Shown in pieces: positions 23,336 through 34,648 of a DNA stretch of 64,000 nucleotides. This stretch comes from Maea johnstoni (lineage: Eukaryota; Annelida; Polychaeta; Spionida; Magelonidae). Location of the stretch: assembly GCA_963942565.1 (NCBI GenBank), contig CAWWDR010000748.1, forward strand, positions 16,390 to 80,389, given 5' to 3'. Within the stretch, counting starts at the first letter, position 1; each line of letters begins with the position of its first letter. Position numbers and translations under genes: made by a program. The notes beneath the pieces are model-generated. The model did no database searches, was not told the DNA's origin, and saw only the letters and a program-made list of their open reading frames with translations.

Positions 23336-23617
23336 GAGGACATGTGTTGGCCTTGAAATCGCTGAGACAGTTGGCGGGTATCCCCTCCTCGTAGGCGTGA
23401 AAAGAGATAAATAGAAAGTCTCAAAACCCGACTCATCAGCAATTCTTGTTAAGCAAAATAATTGTCTAGTAGTCCCTATACAACCAGTGTATTACGTGCC
23501 TTTATGACCATTTTGTAGTAGCGTATTAAATGAACTCTAAATTGTGTGAAAAGTTGTAAAACATCTACTTATGGGTAACGTATATTGGCAGGTCTCTCTT
23601 CTTGGGTTTAACAACAG

Positions 23618-23745
23618 TTAACCCGTTCAACGCTAAGGCTACTTTTGTCCAAAGGCTGCGAACGCAAATATTTTTGAAAACCGTATAAACCCATTCATGC
23701 TAGTATTTATTGAATAGCTCTTGCTGAGTAGTCATAGATGAGTAA
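23618..23745 (-). mobile_element. TTAA-ended MITE, copy 4, truncated
   Basis: It starts TTAACCCGTTCAACGCTAAGG in inverted orientation and is cut at about 23745, where a LINE tail begins. Confidence 0.55.
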
Positions 23746-23818
23746 TTATGAATGAATGATTGCTTAAAAGCTATTTAGTGCCATAAAGTCTGTAAAAGAA
23801 TGGTCCTTCGCCAGGAGC
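23745..23818 (-). mobile_element. LINE 3'-tail-only insertion
   Basis: On the minus strand, AAGGACCATTCTTTTACAG to the CATTCATTCAT end matches the last roughly 90 bp of the I-superfamily LINE (compare 39656-39749). Nothing 5' of this was inserted. It supplies the end of the frame at 23764-24002. Confidence 0.65.
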
Positions 23819-24002
23819 GTGACAGCCTGTGACATTGTCAAGTCCAGGTAGATAGCATGTAGGTTAAGGCCACCAACTAGCGATGCGCACACCTTTGACT
23901 GGAACATCTTGTTTGTATTCGGCTGCCCTTCCAGCATCGTCACTGGCACCTGATGGAATGTTGTTTTGATGACACGGTAATTCACTGCCATGGAAGTGAC
24001 AC
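23764..24002 (-). CDS. Candidate terminal exon, end taken from a LINE tail
   Basis: The acceptor TACTTTTTCAAG precedes an open frame starting VTSMAVNYRVIKTTFHQVPV and including CASLVGGLNLHAIYLDLTM. The last roughly 15 codons and the stop (AKDHSFTDFMALNSF) come from the LINE tail on this strand. No family is recognised. It may be an alternative 3' exon of the BEN-like gene or a separate gene. Confidence 0.35.
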
Positions 24003-24564
24003 CTTGAAAAAGTAGAGAAAAATAGTTGACAAGAAAATTGCAAACCAGAGAGTAATTAACTTAAGAAAATTATTTATTCACTTCAATATGTTGCTTCTTA
24101 TATCCGAAACTCCTTTGCTAGTAGTATTTGCATTCTGCATTTTGAGTAATGGTAATGCATCAGTTTACATGTATCTGCCCCATAGACTTGTCAATGATAT
24201 GGTGTGAAAGAGAATGCTTCAGCTTATTATTACATTTAAGATCATCACACAAACAATATTTGACGGTTACCTAAGAAGTTACTTTTAACGCGTGAATCCA
24301 CTTCAAGCATAAATCTGGTACTTGCATAATATAATCATTTGTTTAGAAATGATACCCAGCACTGGTGAGCAAATGTGAAAGTTAAAAAATGTCTTAGCAC
24401 CTTTGGATGGCAGTCTTGAACATAAATGAAATTACAGTACAAATATTCATAGACACACAAAAGCATTTGAAATCAAAATGAAACTGTAGGTATGTGAGTC
24501 TTGGTAGTAGTTTCCCAGTCTGAAAGTAATTAGAAAATTCCCTGATTAAAATGTGTGTACTTAC

Positions 24565-24738
24565 CCATAGATCATCTCTTAATTTTCAAAATATTCCTCA
24601 TAAAGGAGTGCCTGGTAGTCGGTCAGATCTGCTGGCAGAAGTTTAATGTGCAATGCACCAGCACCTTTCATTGACTGTCGTATTGCTGCGGCAAGAGGGT
24701 TTGGGTGCTTAATGGCATCTTTGGGTACATATCCAGCC
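24565..24738 (-). CDS. Candidate 3' exon of the BEN-like gene
   Basis: The acceptor is an A/T-flanked T-run ending in TAG, and the donor CTATGG/GTAAGT. Entered in phase 2, it encodes AGYVPKDAIKHPNPLAAAIR, QSMKGAGALHIKLLPADL, TDYQALLYEEYFEN and TAA (24579-24581). The stop before a good donor implies a 3' UTR intron or alternative ending. The phase does not follow directly from the 27955-27977 exon, so an exon between them is missing from my model. Confidence 0.5.
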
Positions 24739-25048
24739 CTAAAAAAAAAAGAAAGGAAATTGTTTTGAATGTTCCTCTATAGCACAACTGTAGATAAAGG
24801 AATTTAATTTGCAGTACATGGTTTCACTAGTTTCAAGTAGTTTGATTTAATAAATTGCTCATGGCATGATTAATCACCGGAATGGTCAACAAATTGAAAG
24901 CATTATCGAGACTGTGAACTAGATAACTATCCTCATTAGTATTGGAAGCAATATTTCTGTACTGTTAATAACTGGGGAAATAGTAGTTGATGACAAAAGA
25001 GAATCACACCCAACAGCAACTACATATTTGGCACTGTGTATTTTTCCA

Positions 25049-25097
25049 TTAACTAAGGCTGGCTTCTTTACAGTCCTTCATAAGCTGCTGGTACGTT
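25049..25097 (-). CDS. Possible alternative terminal exon
   Basis: The acceptor TTTATTCGTAG is followed, in phase 2, by TYQQLMKDCKEASLS and TAA. It takes the same entry phase as the exon at 24565-24738, so the two could be alternative ends. Confidence 0.3.
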
Positions 25098-25753
25098 CTA
25101 CGAATAAAGCAGGGGAAGTATTATGAGAAATTAAATGGCCAGTAATACTTGAAAACTAAATAATAGTAGCCTCTATAATACAAGTACGATAAAATTTCAT
25201 CAATTATGAGCATAAACCTTATTCACCATGCTTGTAACCTTTAATACAGATCAATTGTAACTGGGTAGAAATCAGCAAAAACACATTTTTAAATTGGATT
25301 CCTCACGTTTATTTTGTATGAATAATGAAAACATTTTCAGACATCATATGTCATCAACAAATGTCAATTTTCTTAGCCAGTACATTCTGCACTTCATAAC
25401 CCTAGTGGTGAAACCCCTTTGAAGTATGAATGCTAAATGCACACAGTATTAAGTCCTAAGGCATTACTATTCCATAACCTTCAGTAGTGATTTTTCTTTG
25501 AAGTGACAATACTGAAATCATTTTGTGTTGGGGCATGACACAGGAATAGTCAGGTGTGCTGTGAAAAGAAAGGGGTTTTCACCCATAAGGGTTATGTAAG
25601 TACTAGAAACCTTTAAATGTTGAAATCAAGAATCAGTACAGGTCCTGGTGATAACAGGAAATAAAACCAACTCATAACCTTATGTGATGAGAGTACTTAA
25701 ATCTAAATGTTTCTGGCCTGAAGGAAATATTGTTCTAGGCTTTTACTTCATCT

Positions 25754-26075
25754 ATTGCTTTGTTATTGCTTTCAACAATAACAAAGGACCATTATTTGAC
25801 ACAGATTGTGTGCTGAGAGAGGTAGTAATGGAATTGGATTTTAAGCCTGATATCATAGCAAGGTTCCATTTTCCTGAGAGACTTTTACTTTCTATCTCTC
25901 ATGTCAACCTCTTTCAAATAAATCCTTCTATATATATACATGCTCTATTTCAGACATAGTTTCTGACAGTCTCAACTCCTTTTCTTCCAATCCCTGTTCC
26001 TTTCAAAGTGCTGAGAATTTCTACTTGCAACACTGGCTTTTTTGCCTGTTTTTTATTCAGGCACTAGATCTTAAC
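25754..26075 (+). mobile_element. LINE hairpin/tail piece and old LINE relic, copy 3
   Basis: CTTTGTTATTGC...AACAATAACAAAGGACC (25758 on) is the LINE 3' hairpin. It abuts 'tggaattggattttaagcctgatatc', the pre-RNase H segment of the old relics at 18.6 and 21.6 kb. The frame is broken. Confidence 0.6.
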
Positions 26076-26079
26076 ATTA

Positions 26080-26310
26080 GATCTTGTACTGCGTCTGCTC
26101 ACTGGACTGGCTGTTTCACCAATCTTTTCTTTCATAACTATTCACCTTCTCTATCAAGTGAATATATCTACACTCCACCTTTTCGTAGTATTCTTTTGAC
26201 TTTCTTATGTCACCAATTTCTGTAATCCTGTAATAATCATCCACATCTTGTTGGCGAAACGGCTTCATAGTTTCTACCATTTCTTTAGTCTTGGTCTTGA
26301 CACTAGTCAA
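26080..26310 (-). mobile_element. Fossil gag-like fragment, second copy
   Basis: Antisense fragment related to 22165-22700 and in the same position relative to the LINE relic. Broken and partial; the family is uncertain. Confidence 0.35.
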
Positions 26311-26338
26311 GTCACTTCCCTTATGAAATTATCATGTG

Positions 26339-27565
26339 TTGTCAGTGTATTGTCAGTGTATTGTTAGTGTGATGTCAGTGTGTTGGTCGTCTATTGTCAG
26401 ACCTGGCAATAGGCTGGCAATATGAAACCAGTGCATTATCAGTGTATTACCAGCTTATTGTCAGTCGTCAATTATGACATGACTAAATGAAAAATGAAGC
26501 GGCGTCTCTGAGTCCGGGCACACTGCTGATTTTTAATAATAAATTTGTCACACTCGCAGTCACTCCGGCAGACACCTCAAATGTCAATGTCTCAATGCCC
26601 TAAAATATTGACTGACTGACTGACCCAAATGGTCTTAAATTCACTTAAAATTATTAACTGACAGTCCAAATAAATTTATGTCAATATCAACTGATTATTT
26701 TCTTTTTTCTTCATCGATAATTAAATCATAATTGAGAATAATTCACCGGGATTTTTTTGCTGTTTAGATTAACATTAAATAGGACTTTATTTCCTCATTA
26801 AGAATCCATTCAGTAAATCATTAATTTAAATATACATCCTGCTGACAGATAGTCAGTCTGTACTGCATCATAATATTACTGCTGCACTTACAATATATTA
26901 ACTACTTGCTTAAACTGACAACACAGCTTCACCTGACAATAGACGGACAATAGAGTAGCAACGCTGATTTAACTGACGATAGAATGACAATAGACTGACA
27001 TCAGACTGGAATTGGCCACATCCAGTCTGATGTCAGTGTATTGTCAGTGTATTGTCAGATCACCTGACAACACAATGACAATACACTGACAACATAGTTT
27101 CCCAACTGACAATAGACTGGCAATATAGATCCAACTGACGATAGACTGACAATAGACTGACATCAGACTGGAATTGGCCACATCCCGTCAGATGTCAGTG
27201 TATTGTAAGTCTTGTCAGTGTATTGTCAGATCACCTGATAACACACTGACAATAGACTGGCAATGATAGATCCAACTGACGATAGATTGACGAATTCAGA
27301 CGAATTGGCACACTCACTGATACAGTCTGAATTGTCAGTGTATTGTCAGATCACCTGACAACACACTTACACTGTTTCTCAACTGACAATAGATTGGAAA
27401 TATAGATCCAACTGACGATAGACTCAGACATCAGACTGGAACTGGCCACATCCAGTCTGATGTCACTGTGTATAATATCAGATCAACTGACAACACACTG
27501 GCAAAACAGTTTCAACTTTTAAAAAGTTATTTAATGAGACAGTACAGTTTCAACTGACAATAGAT
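26339..27565. repeat. Fold-back block of TGTCAGTGTATTG-type repeats
   Basis: The left side is rich in 'tgtcagtgtattgtcag' and the right side in its inverse 'ctgacaatagactg', so the halves can pair. Within the right side a small hairpin, CATCAGACTGGA plus TCCAGTCTGATG around an 'attggccaca' loop, recurs near 27000, 27158 and 27430. The centre (26510-26900) is ordinary AT-rich sequence. It looks like a fold-back type DNA element grown by internal repeats, within an intron of the BEN-like gene. Confidence 0.65.
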
Positions 27566-27954
27566 AAAAGAATTAGTCTAATAATAATAACAATAATAAT
27601 GATGATGTGATTATACAGATTTTTATTAAAATCCAATCAGAATAACAAAACTTGCATGCTTAGATCGAGTTTTAAAATCACAGGCTCATGATTTTCAGTC
27701 TGCATAAAGTCAGCCTTTTATGATCTGGAGGTGGAACGGTCTTTAAAATTAACAAGCCAAAACTTGGCACAATTTATTTTGCTCAAAGTCATTTTGCTGT
27801 GGCATTCTCCTTTGTCGCTGCCCTCCTGGCCTCCCTCCTCGCCTTTCTTTCCTCCCATCTTTTTTTTTGCATTTTGTATTTCTCCTGGCTGTACTGTCCT
27901 ATTCGTCTCCCTCTACGCCTCGTTTACGACCTTGATGAGACTCGCCTCACTTAC

Positions 27955-27977
27955 GTCGAATTCCTTCTGCACAAACC
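27955..27977 (-). CDS. BEN-like gene, 23-nt exon
   Basis: The acceptor CTTTTTTACTTACAG and the donor GTAAGTGAG are both strong. Joined in phase to the 28556-28757 exon it reads R-FVQKEFD, continuing KKVLDACL. The result, 'LDACLRFVQKEFD', fits the final helix of a BEN domain. Confidence 0.6.
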
Positions 27978-28555
27978 CTGTAAGTAAAAAAGAGATTTAA
28001 AACAATGATTGACAGACATTTTCCATATTGTACAGGGACCGACATAAGTACTTGCCCGATTGCCTGGCAAGTAATTTTTTGAAAAAAGAGCTTTTGGGCA
28101 AGTGCAAACTAGAATGAACATGCCCGAATGGGCACTACATAATTTTCGTTGAGGATATGGCACAAATACACAGAAATATGCTATCAATTTAACAAAATTT
28201 AAATGAAAATGGTGTTCAAATCATTATATCCATTATCAATAATACATGTCATTCTAAAATACTTTATAACTTATTTCGGGAAAGCTAAACATTATGTCGA
28301 GCAAGTAAAAACCATTAACTACTATCCCGGCATGGAAAGTTACTTCTGAAACTTATGTTGGTGCCTGTTGCATTTTTGATTAAGTACATGTAATACAAAC
28401 TAAAAATCAGACCTGATAAACCTGAATTCCGAAAACAAAAAACTAATTTAGCTTTCCTATAAGTTTTTTTATTTTCTCTATATTTCAGACCAGTTTTTCA
28501 TGAGCACAAATATAACAATAAGATATAATTGAGAACACAAACAATTGATACTTAC

Positions 28556-28757
28556 TTAGACAGGCATCCAGTACTTTTTTGTTGACTTGCTGGAATTTAC
28601 CATTCCCCCTGGCACTTGATGTTCTTTGCTCTTCTTTGGTGACGAAGGTGTCCAAAGCTCTGCCCATTAGGGTTTCGGCTTTTGACGCATTGAAGAACAC
28701 TGCATCACGCTGGCCACGGTACCAAAAAAAGCCACTCTGAGGGAAGACCTCCACCAT
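28556..28757 (-). CDS. BEN-like domain exon
   Basis: On the minus strand the acceptor TTTTCATATTGTAG opens a 202-nt exon in phase 0, reading MVEVFPQSGFFWYRGQRDAV, FFNASKAETLMGRALDTFVT, KEEQRTSSARGNGKFQQVNK, KVLDACL, with donor GTAAGT. The spacing of 'la.aL...vt.eE...SS.rG' and 'LDACLRFV' suits a BEN domain, a DNA/protein-interaction module of chromatin regulators. Assignment is by motif spacing only. The initial Met need not be the start, since the exon is entered in phase 0. Confidence 0.6.
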
Positions 28758-29332
28758 CTACAATATGAAAAATTTGAGAATAAAGATGAAACACCTTGAA
28801 TTACCTGTTTCCCAGTCTCCAAGACTGTCAGAAGATAAGGACCAAAGGTGGGTTAAAGGCTGATAAGAATTGTGCAAGTGTGGTATACAGAACTGGAACC
28901 TAAGATTTTGTACTACTTTAGGAAGGTGGCTTTTGGGGCCAATTATATTTCAAAAACAGGTTTCCTGAATCTTGCTTAACAAATTCACTAAAATCTTATT
29001 GGAAAATATACAGCAAATATCTGTGATAGGATACATTTGTCTCATAAAAAGTTAGCCAGAGTATCTAAGCCTATTCAACTCACTTTATTCAGGACACTGG
29101 CTGATCAGTATGTTATAACACTCAACACTGCTTGTATACATTGGATATTGTAAACAAGACATGGACAGCAATAACCAGTTATAAGGTGTGGCAGGTGCTG
29201 TGTTACATTTGTGTTCCCAACCTAGGCGAACTCACAATTTGACCACTTTAGCTTGGCGAGCCTGCTCCAGTGCTCGAGCCACTTGAGTTTGTTAGTCATG
29301 TGAGTGCAGCTCTAATAGAAGTAATTACTCAC

Positions 29333-29421
29333 CCCAAAGTTTTTTGCCACTTCTGGATCGTTTGGACCAGCTTTCGGCCTAGTGCTACACACTGCTGCAG
29401 GGACTCCATCTCCTCCATTTG
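29333..29421 (-). CDS. BEN-like gene, candidate exon with two open frames
   Basis: The acceptor ATTTTCAG and the donor GTGAGT bound 89 nt. Entered in phase 0 (as the upstream cassette demands) it reads QMEEMESLQQCVALGRKLVQ, TIQKWQKTLG, an amphipathic helix. Entered in phase 1 it reads NGGDGVPAAVCSTRPKAGPN, DPEVAKNFG and joins the BEN exon in frame. The conflict means one small exon is missing on one side. Confidence 0.45.
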
Positions 29422-29654
29422 CTGAAAATAAGATTGTCTTAAATCTGACATAAATATAACATAAACAATAGCCGGAGAGGGGCAGTGAATTCAATCTGAT
29501 TATTTCACTTAAACTGAAAATGCTAAATTAGTACTGTGCTCATCATCCAAGTTTTTACTAATTTGATTAATGATATATTTTTTGTCAATGTCAATTTTTG
29601 CCAGGTAATATTCTTGATTCAGTATACTTTACTGTAGATGTAAGATTCTCTAAA

Positions 29655-29806
29655 ACCATCTAAAACCTGTCATGTTGCTATTCATTGGATAGCCCTGGCT
29701 GAGTCCTCTCAGATGAGTACCCATGTGCCAGGGTCTTAGTCTTTTTTCAGGGTTTTTTGCATCTTTTTATATGGGCCAAATTAGCCTCCACCAGCATAAC
29801 GGTTAA
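29655..29806 (-). mobile_element. TTAA-ended MITE, copy 5, truncated
   Basis: It runs in the inverted orientation and keeps 'ctctcagatgagtacccat' and one end at GGTTAA (29801-29806). The other end is missing. Confidence 0.55.
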
Positions 29807-30462
29807 GTAAATGGCCACATGCAACAGCCTCCTCGTGGCGTGGCTGGACGAGGACCACCTATCAGTAGTAGTAGTCCAGTAGAGTAGTTTTCACCTGATG
29901 TTGTAACTACCCACTCCTATTGTATTAACCTATGGGCTTTCGCATTGTGGCTTTTGCTTTTAAGCCTAAAAACCCTTGTTCATGACTACTACCAACAAAG
30001 GAAAGGTGCTCCTTGACCGATGTTGCAACTGATGATCGAAGAAAGAACAAAACAAGCTTTTATTTGTACCCTTTTGCATGAACACACTGTAATAATTTTT
30101 ATTTCTGTTTCCCCATTTCTCAACTGTCACTGAAGAAACATGAGGGGACATACCTTTGGCCAGTTCAATGCAGGCTCTTTACTTAAAGTGGGCTAATCTA
30201 GGTTTACTGTCAGCTTTAACAAGCTAATACCTTGTGATGCTGACTGCTTTAAGTAGCTGAGCACATTCCAATGAAGATTTATGTACGGAATATGTCTAGA
30301 ATAAGCTTGTATTGAACATGCTGACCAATAATATAAATGCATGTTTAAGAAAATATTGGTAAGGCACGGACAAATGAAATTTGTAGGTTGGAGTGATAGC
30401 CATGTTTGTAGAAAAATAGTGGAACAGTAATTAGTAGAGAGCAGCAGCAGTAGTGCACTTAC

Positions 30463-30500
30463 CACGCTGGTCAAACTACCTGGTACTATTGGTTGGCAAT
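30463..30500 (-). CDS. BEN-like gene cassette I, exon 4
   Basis: 38 nt, acceptor TTTTTCAG and donor GTAAGTGC. It encodes DCQPIVPGSLTSV, phase 1 in and 0 out. Confidence 0.6.
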
Positions 30501-30965
30501 CTGAAAAACAAAAGAATATTTGACTTAATGAACATTTAAAGGAAATGTTGCCATGTCTTATTGGGATACTTTCATTTTTAAGAGATAAACATCCATAAGG
30601 TTAGAGTTATGCCTCTCTTGAAATATTGAGTTCAGATATCCATGTTTTCACAAAGAAAACATTCACATATATTTATCCTCTATGGAACAATTCCCTTTTA
30701 ATGGAAATTTGAAGTATTCTTTCTACTCTACTATTGAATTTATTTTCTATAATAGTGTCAAACTTTGGAATATGGTATAAAATGTTGTAGCATCCAAAAA
30801 ATTCAATCAAATGGATCAGAAATGTATCATACATGTAATAATTCAAAACATTATGAAAATTTCAGAGAAACTGATGATTAACATAAAAATAAAATCAAAC
30901 TGTTCTAAAGAGTTATGTTTGATTAAGGAATATAAATTATTGTATACATCAATCAATTCACTTAC

Positions 30966-30991
30966 CAAGGTTTGAACTGCTTGCGAGAGAT
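30966..30991 (-). CDS. BEN-like gene cassette I, exon 3
   Basis: 26 nt, acceptor TTTATTTCAG and donor GTAAGTGA. It encodes (G)SLASSSNL, phase 2 in and 1 out. Confidence 0.6.
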
Positions 30992-31638
30992 CTGAAATAA
31001 AGCAATAGAAAGGTAAATTGCTTTAAAGAGAAACAAATTTCTATAGAATAAAGCAAGTAAAATGGCTGGTACTGACTCCATTTCATTAAAAATCAGTTAG
31101 AATTCATAATATCATTAATGATTTACTCGAAATACTAATCCAATTTAAGTTTTGACACAAAAGATATGACATCCTTCCATGTTTATGTTGTACATGTATT
31201 ACTCACTTAAAGTTACAAATGTATTTCACAGGATGGCTTTACTAGGGGTCCAAATTACCATTTATCTAAGCATATTTCATAAATAGATACCTACAAACAG
31301 TTAAGGCTAATATTGGAAAGCTTATCAGTATTCTTAACTGAACATTTCGCACTGAGAAAAACCTGAAATATGTCGTTATCATTGGTTAAAGGAAGCCTTA
31401 AACATTCATTCATTCAACATTTTTTATCTAATAAATATTGCCATTTTACAAATGGGGTCTCAACTATTTTATTAATTATTGTTTTTAAGTTTGTGAATGT
31501 CATTAATTTTTTTTTCTTTTGCTGTATTGTGGTGATGATATTGATGATGATAAAGCTAACAACTGCATAAACAATATTAATAAAGTAGTGGCAGTTACAA
31601 AATATCAACAATATCAGCTTGGTCAACATGTCACTTAC

Positions 31639-31679
31639 CCGCAGTGCACCAGAGATGGCTGCTGTGGAGCAGAAAGTGC
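31639..31679 (-). CDS. BEN-like gene cassette I, exon 2
   Basis: 41 nt, acceptor CTCTTTTTTAG and donor GTAAGTGA. It encodes ALSAPQQPSLVHCG, phase 0 in and 2 out. Confidence 0.6.
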
Positions 31680-31809
31680 CTAAAAAAGAGAAAACATCAC
31701 AGCCTTTGAGAAGAGACATATCTATGGGAATTTGTAGCATTATTCTGCTAGTTATATATTTAAATTCAGGATTTTTAAACATTGAAAACAATTATATAAG
31801 TCATCTTAC

Positions 31810-31863
31810 TGGCGACTTCGGGGGCCTGGCATCCTCATCATCCCTTGGCCTTTTGTTACGGCC
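31810..31863 (-). CDS. BEN-like gene cassette I, exon 1
   Basis: 54 nt, acceptor TTTCTTTTAG and donor GTAAGATG. It encodes GRNKRPRDDEDARPPKSP, with a short basic patch that may act in nuclear import. Phase 0-0. All four cassette exons stay open together only in this frame. Confidence 0.65.
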
Positions 31864-31985
31864 CTAAAAGAAAAAAAGCAATACACAGAAATTTATAAAG
31901 AATAAAAAGAATTATAAAGCTATGCATCTATATCAATCTATTAATATCTTTGTTTGGTATCTTGAATCTTCTTCACTTATCACAG

Positions 31986-34047
31986 AAGCCCAAAGTGGCT
32001 TCCGGAAAACAAGAAGCACAATGGATCACCTTGTGCGCTTTGAAACCTTTGTGAGAGAGGGATTTTTAAAAGGAGAACATGTGGTGTGTCTTTTTTGACC
32101 TAGAAAAGGCATATGACACCACATGGAAATATGGAATTATGAAGGATATACATGGTATGGACCTCAGGGAACGTTTGCCCCTTTTTATCAAAAACTTTTT
32201 ATCTGAAAGGAAATTTCGAGTCAGAGTAGGGACATCCCTCTCTGACTTTTATGATCAAGAAATGGAAGTTCCTCAGGGTAGCATTTTATCTGTCACCCTT
32301 TTTATTGTCAAAATCAACAGCATCACCAGCTGTATAAGAAATGGTGTTGACAAGTCTCTATTTGTGGATGACTTTGGTGTCTCATATCGATCAAAACATA
32401 TGCACGCTATAGAAAGGCAGCTCCAACTTCATCTAAATAGAATAGAAGATTGGGCTGACAAAAATGGTTTTAAATTCTCCCAATCAAAGACTGTTTGTGT
32501 CCATTTTTGTCGAAGGAGGGGTCTTCATCCAGATCCCTACTTGGTACTTTATGATAACCCCATTCCGGTAAAAAAGGAAACAAAGTTCCTTGGCATTTTA
32601 CTCCATTCAAAATTGACATTTGTCCCTCATATCAAGGGCCTGAAGAAAAGGTGTATCAAGGCTTTGAATTTGTTGCGTGTTGTTTCCAGTACCGACTGGG
32701 GTGGGGATCGTATAGTTCTTTTACGACTATATAGGGCCCTTGTTCGTTCAAAGCTAGACTATGGATGTTTTATCTACGGAGCAGCATGTAAATCTTATAT
32801 CTCTTTGCTGGATCCTATTCAAAATCAAGGTTTGAGGCTTTGTCTTGGAGCCTTTAGAACCTCTCCTGCACATATTCTTTGTGTTGAGGCGAACGAGCTC
32901 CCTCTTCGCCTTAGAAGAGAAAAGCTTGCTTTACAATTTGCAACTAAAATAGCTGCCAACCCAAATAACCCTGTGTATGATACTATTTTTAACCCTCGGT
33001 ATGTGGAACTTTTTGGTAGAAAACCAAGAGTCATTCCAACTTTTGGTATTCGTATTAAGGAATCATTGGAAGAATTGGATTTTGATCCTGACATCATCGC
33101 AAAGTTTGAATTTCCTGAAACTCCTCCATGGACATATCCAACTGCTATGGTCAACCTCACTCTTTCGTATGCCAAGAAGGATCAAACGGACCCTTCAAAG
33201 TACTTGAGCCTACATAATGAGGTAAAGGATGTCTTTCGAGACTATGATTTTATCTACACTGATGGCTCTGTTGCAGATGACAAGGCTGCAGCAGCAGCAG
33301 TCATTGATGATTATTCTTCCATTGAACGTCTTCCAGATAAGTCCTCTATATTTTCTGCTGAGTTGCATGCTCTCTATCTAGCTCTTGATAGGGTGGAGAT
33401 GGCAGATGATGATGAAAGGAATTTTATTATTTTCTCTGATTCAAAGTCTGCTCTTCAAGCCATTTCGGGCCAAGACTGGACACATCCTCTTGTCCTCTAC
33501 ATACTTGAACGCCTCAATTGGCTAGTACACTACCAAGAGAAAAGAATATTATTTTACTGGATTCCCAGTCATGTTGGGTAATGAAAAGGCAGATGCTGCT
33601 GCCAAGGCTGGTCTTTCGAGAAGAGTCACAGATGTTCCAATTCCTTATGGTGATTTTAAAAAGCACATCAATGTCCTTTTAAAATGCAAATGGCAGTCTC
33701 AGTGGGATGAGGCTGTAAACAACAAACTACATGAAATTCATCCACAGTTGGGTCTTTGGCCTGGAGGTTCTCAAATTATTAGGCGTGAGGAGAGTGTTTT
33801 AACAAGAATCCGAATTGGTCACACTCATTTGACTCACTGCTTCCTTTTAAAAGGGGAAGATCCTCCACAATGTACAGCGTGTGATTGTCAATTGACTGTC
33901 AAGCATATTTTATTTGAGTGTGTTGATTTTATTGAATCCAGAAATAGACATTTCAGTGTAAATAGCTTTAGGGAACTCTTTGAAAAAGTTCCTCCAGACA
34001 GCATTTTATCTTATTTACATGAGATTGGTCTGTTTTACCGCTTGTAA
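31986..34047 (+). pseudogene. LINE reverse transcriptase-RNase H, two frameshifts
   Basis: RT motifs are visible as FFDLEKAYD, VPQGSILSV-type and SLFVDDFGVSYRSKHM (the FVDD catalytic box). RNase H follows, with YTDGSV, AELHALYLALD, FSDSKSALQAIS and the WIPSHVG/NEKADAAAKAG region. Next comes CTACDCQLTVKHILFEC, a CX2C...HX4C putative zinc motif. Against copy B, 2 nt are lost near 32087 and 8 nt near 33576, so the protein is split in three frames. It ends at GLFYRL and TAA (34045-34047). Confidence 0.85.
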
Positions 34048-34118
34048 AACTTTTTATGAATTTATAACTTTCTTTTGAAACAACCTGTTATACAGAAATT
34101 ATATTTTGAAGTTGTTCC

Positions 34119-34262
34119 TTATTTTGTAATCATTTTTATCCATCCATTGCTTTGTTATTGTTTTCAACAATAACAAAGGACCATTGTTTTATACAAATTT
34201 CATGGCACTAAATGGCCTTTGTGTGCCGATGTGCCTTTAGCAATCATTCATTCATTCATTCA
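34119..34262 (+). other. LINE 3' UTR hairpin and (ATTC)n tail
   Basis: CTTTGTTATTGTT and AACAATAACAAAG form a 13-bp perfect stem with a 3-nt loop, about 90 nt before the ATTC repeats. It is kept in all copies and even in tail-only insertions, so it is probably the RT recognition structure. Confidence 0.7.
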
Positions 34263-34610
34263 ATTTCAATTTATCTTTGCACACTAATCTTCACTCCTCA
34301 TTCGATTCAGAGTCAATGCAGGCTCTTTACTTAAAGTGGGCTAATCTAGGTTTACTGTCAGCTTTAACAAGCTAATACCTTGTGATGCTTACTGCTTTAA
34401 GTAGCTGAGCACATTCCAATGAAGATTTATGTACGGAATATGTCTAGAATAAGCTTGTATTGAACATGCTGACTAATAATATAAATGCATGTTTAAGAAA
34501 ATATTGGTAAGGCACAGACAAATGAAATTTGTAGGTTGGAGTGATAGCCATGTTTGTAGAAAAATAGTGGAACAGTAATTAGTAGAGAGCAGCAGCAGTA
34601 GTGCACTTAC

Positions 34611-34648
34611 CACGCTGGTCAAACTACCTGGTACTATTGGTGGGCAAT
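34611..34648 (-). CDS. BEN-like gene cassette II, exon 4
   Basis: 38 nt, encodes DCPPIVPGSLTSV, phase 1 in and 0 out. One residue differs from cassette I (Q to P). Confidence 0.6.

Larger units (their letters stand above)
31950..34262 (+). mobile_element. I-superfamily LINE, copy A (5'-truncated)
   Basis: Starts inside RT near AQSGFRKTRSTMDHLV (31986 on). It holds RT, RNase H, a C-terminal Cys/His motif, a 3' hairpin and an (ATTC)n end. It lacks ORF1, the endonuclease and the N-terminal part of RT. The combination of RT with C-terminal RNase H and no LTRs places it in the I group (Nimb/I-like). Confidence 0.85.
30165..34312. repeat. 4.15-kb tandem unit, copy I (exon cassette plus LINE)
   Basis: The sequence from TCAATGCAGGCTC (30165) recurs from 34313 with about 98% identity by eye. 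It holds four short minus-strand exons and then a plus-strand 5'-truncated LINE. Copy II follows directly. Confidence 0.85.

Noticed and set aside
27731-28000. Hydrophobic plus-strand frames
   Set aside because: Pyrimidine-rich intron sequence gives Leu/Phe/Ser runs. The real signal here is the 23-nt antisense exon at 27955-27977.
29225-29275. Antisense segment reading ARALEQARQAKVVKL before a GTGAGT donor
   Set aside because: Would help the phase problem of the BEN-like gene, but the acceptor is poor and another frame is also open. Left out as an exon.
32825-33175. Antisense frames of 60-116 codons across every LINE copy (for example 38452-38652, 44092-44361, 49961-50170)
   Set aside because: Shadows of the RT-RNase H frame, repeated wherever the LINE occurs.
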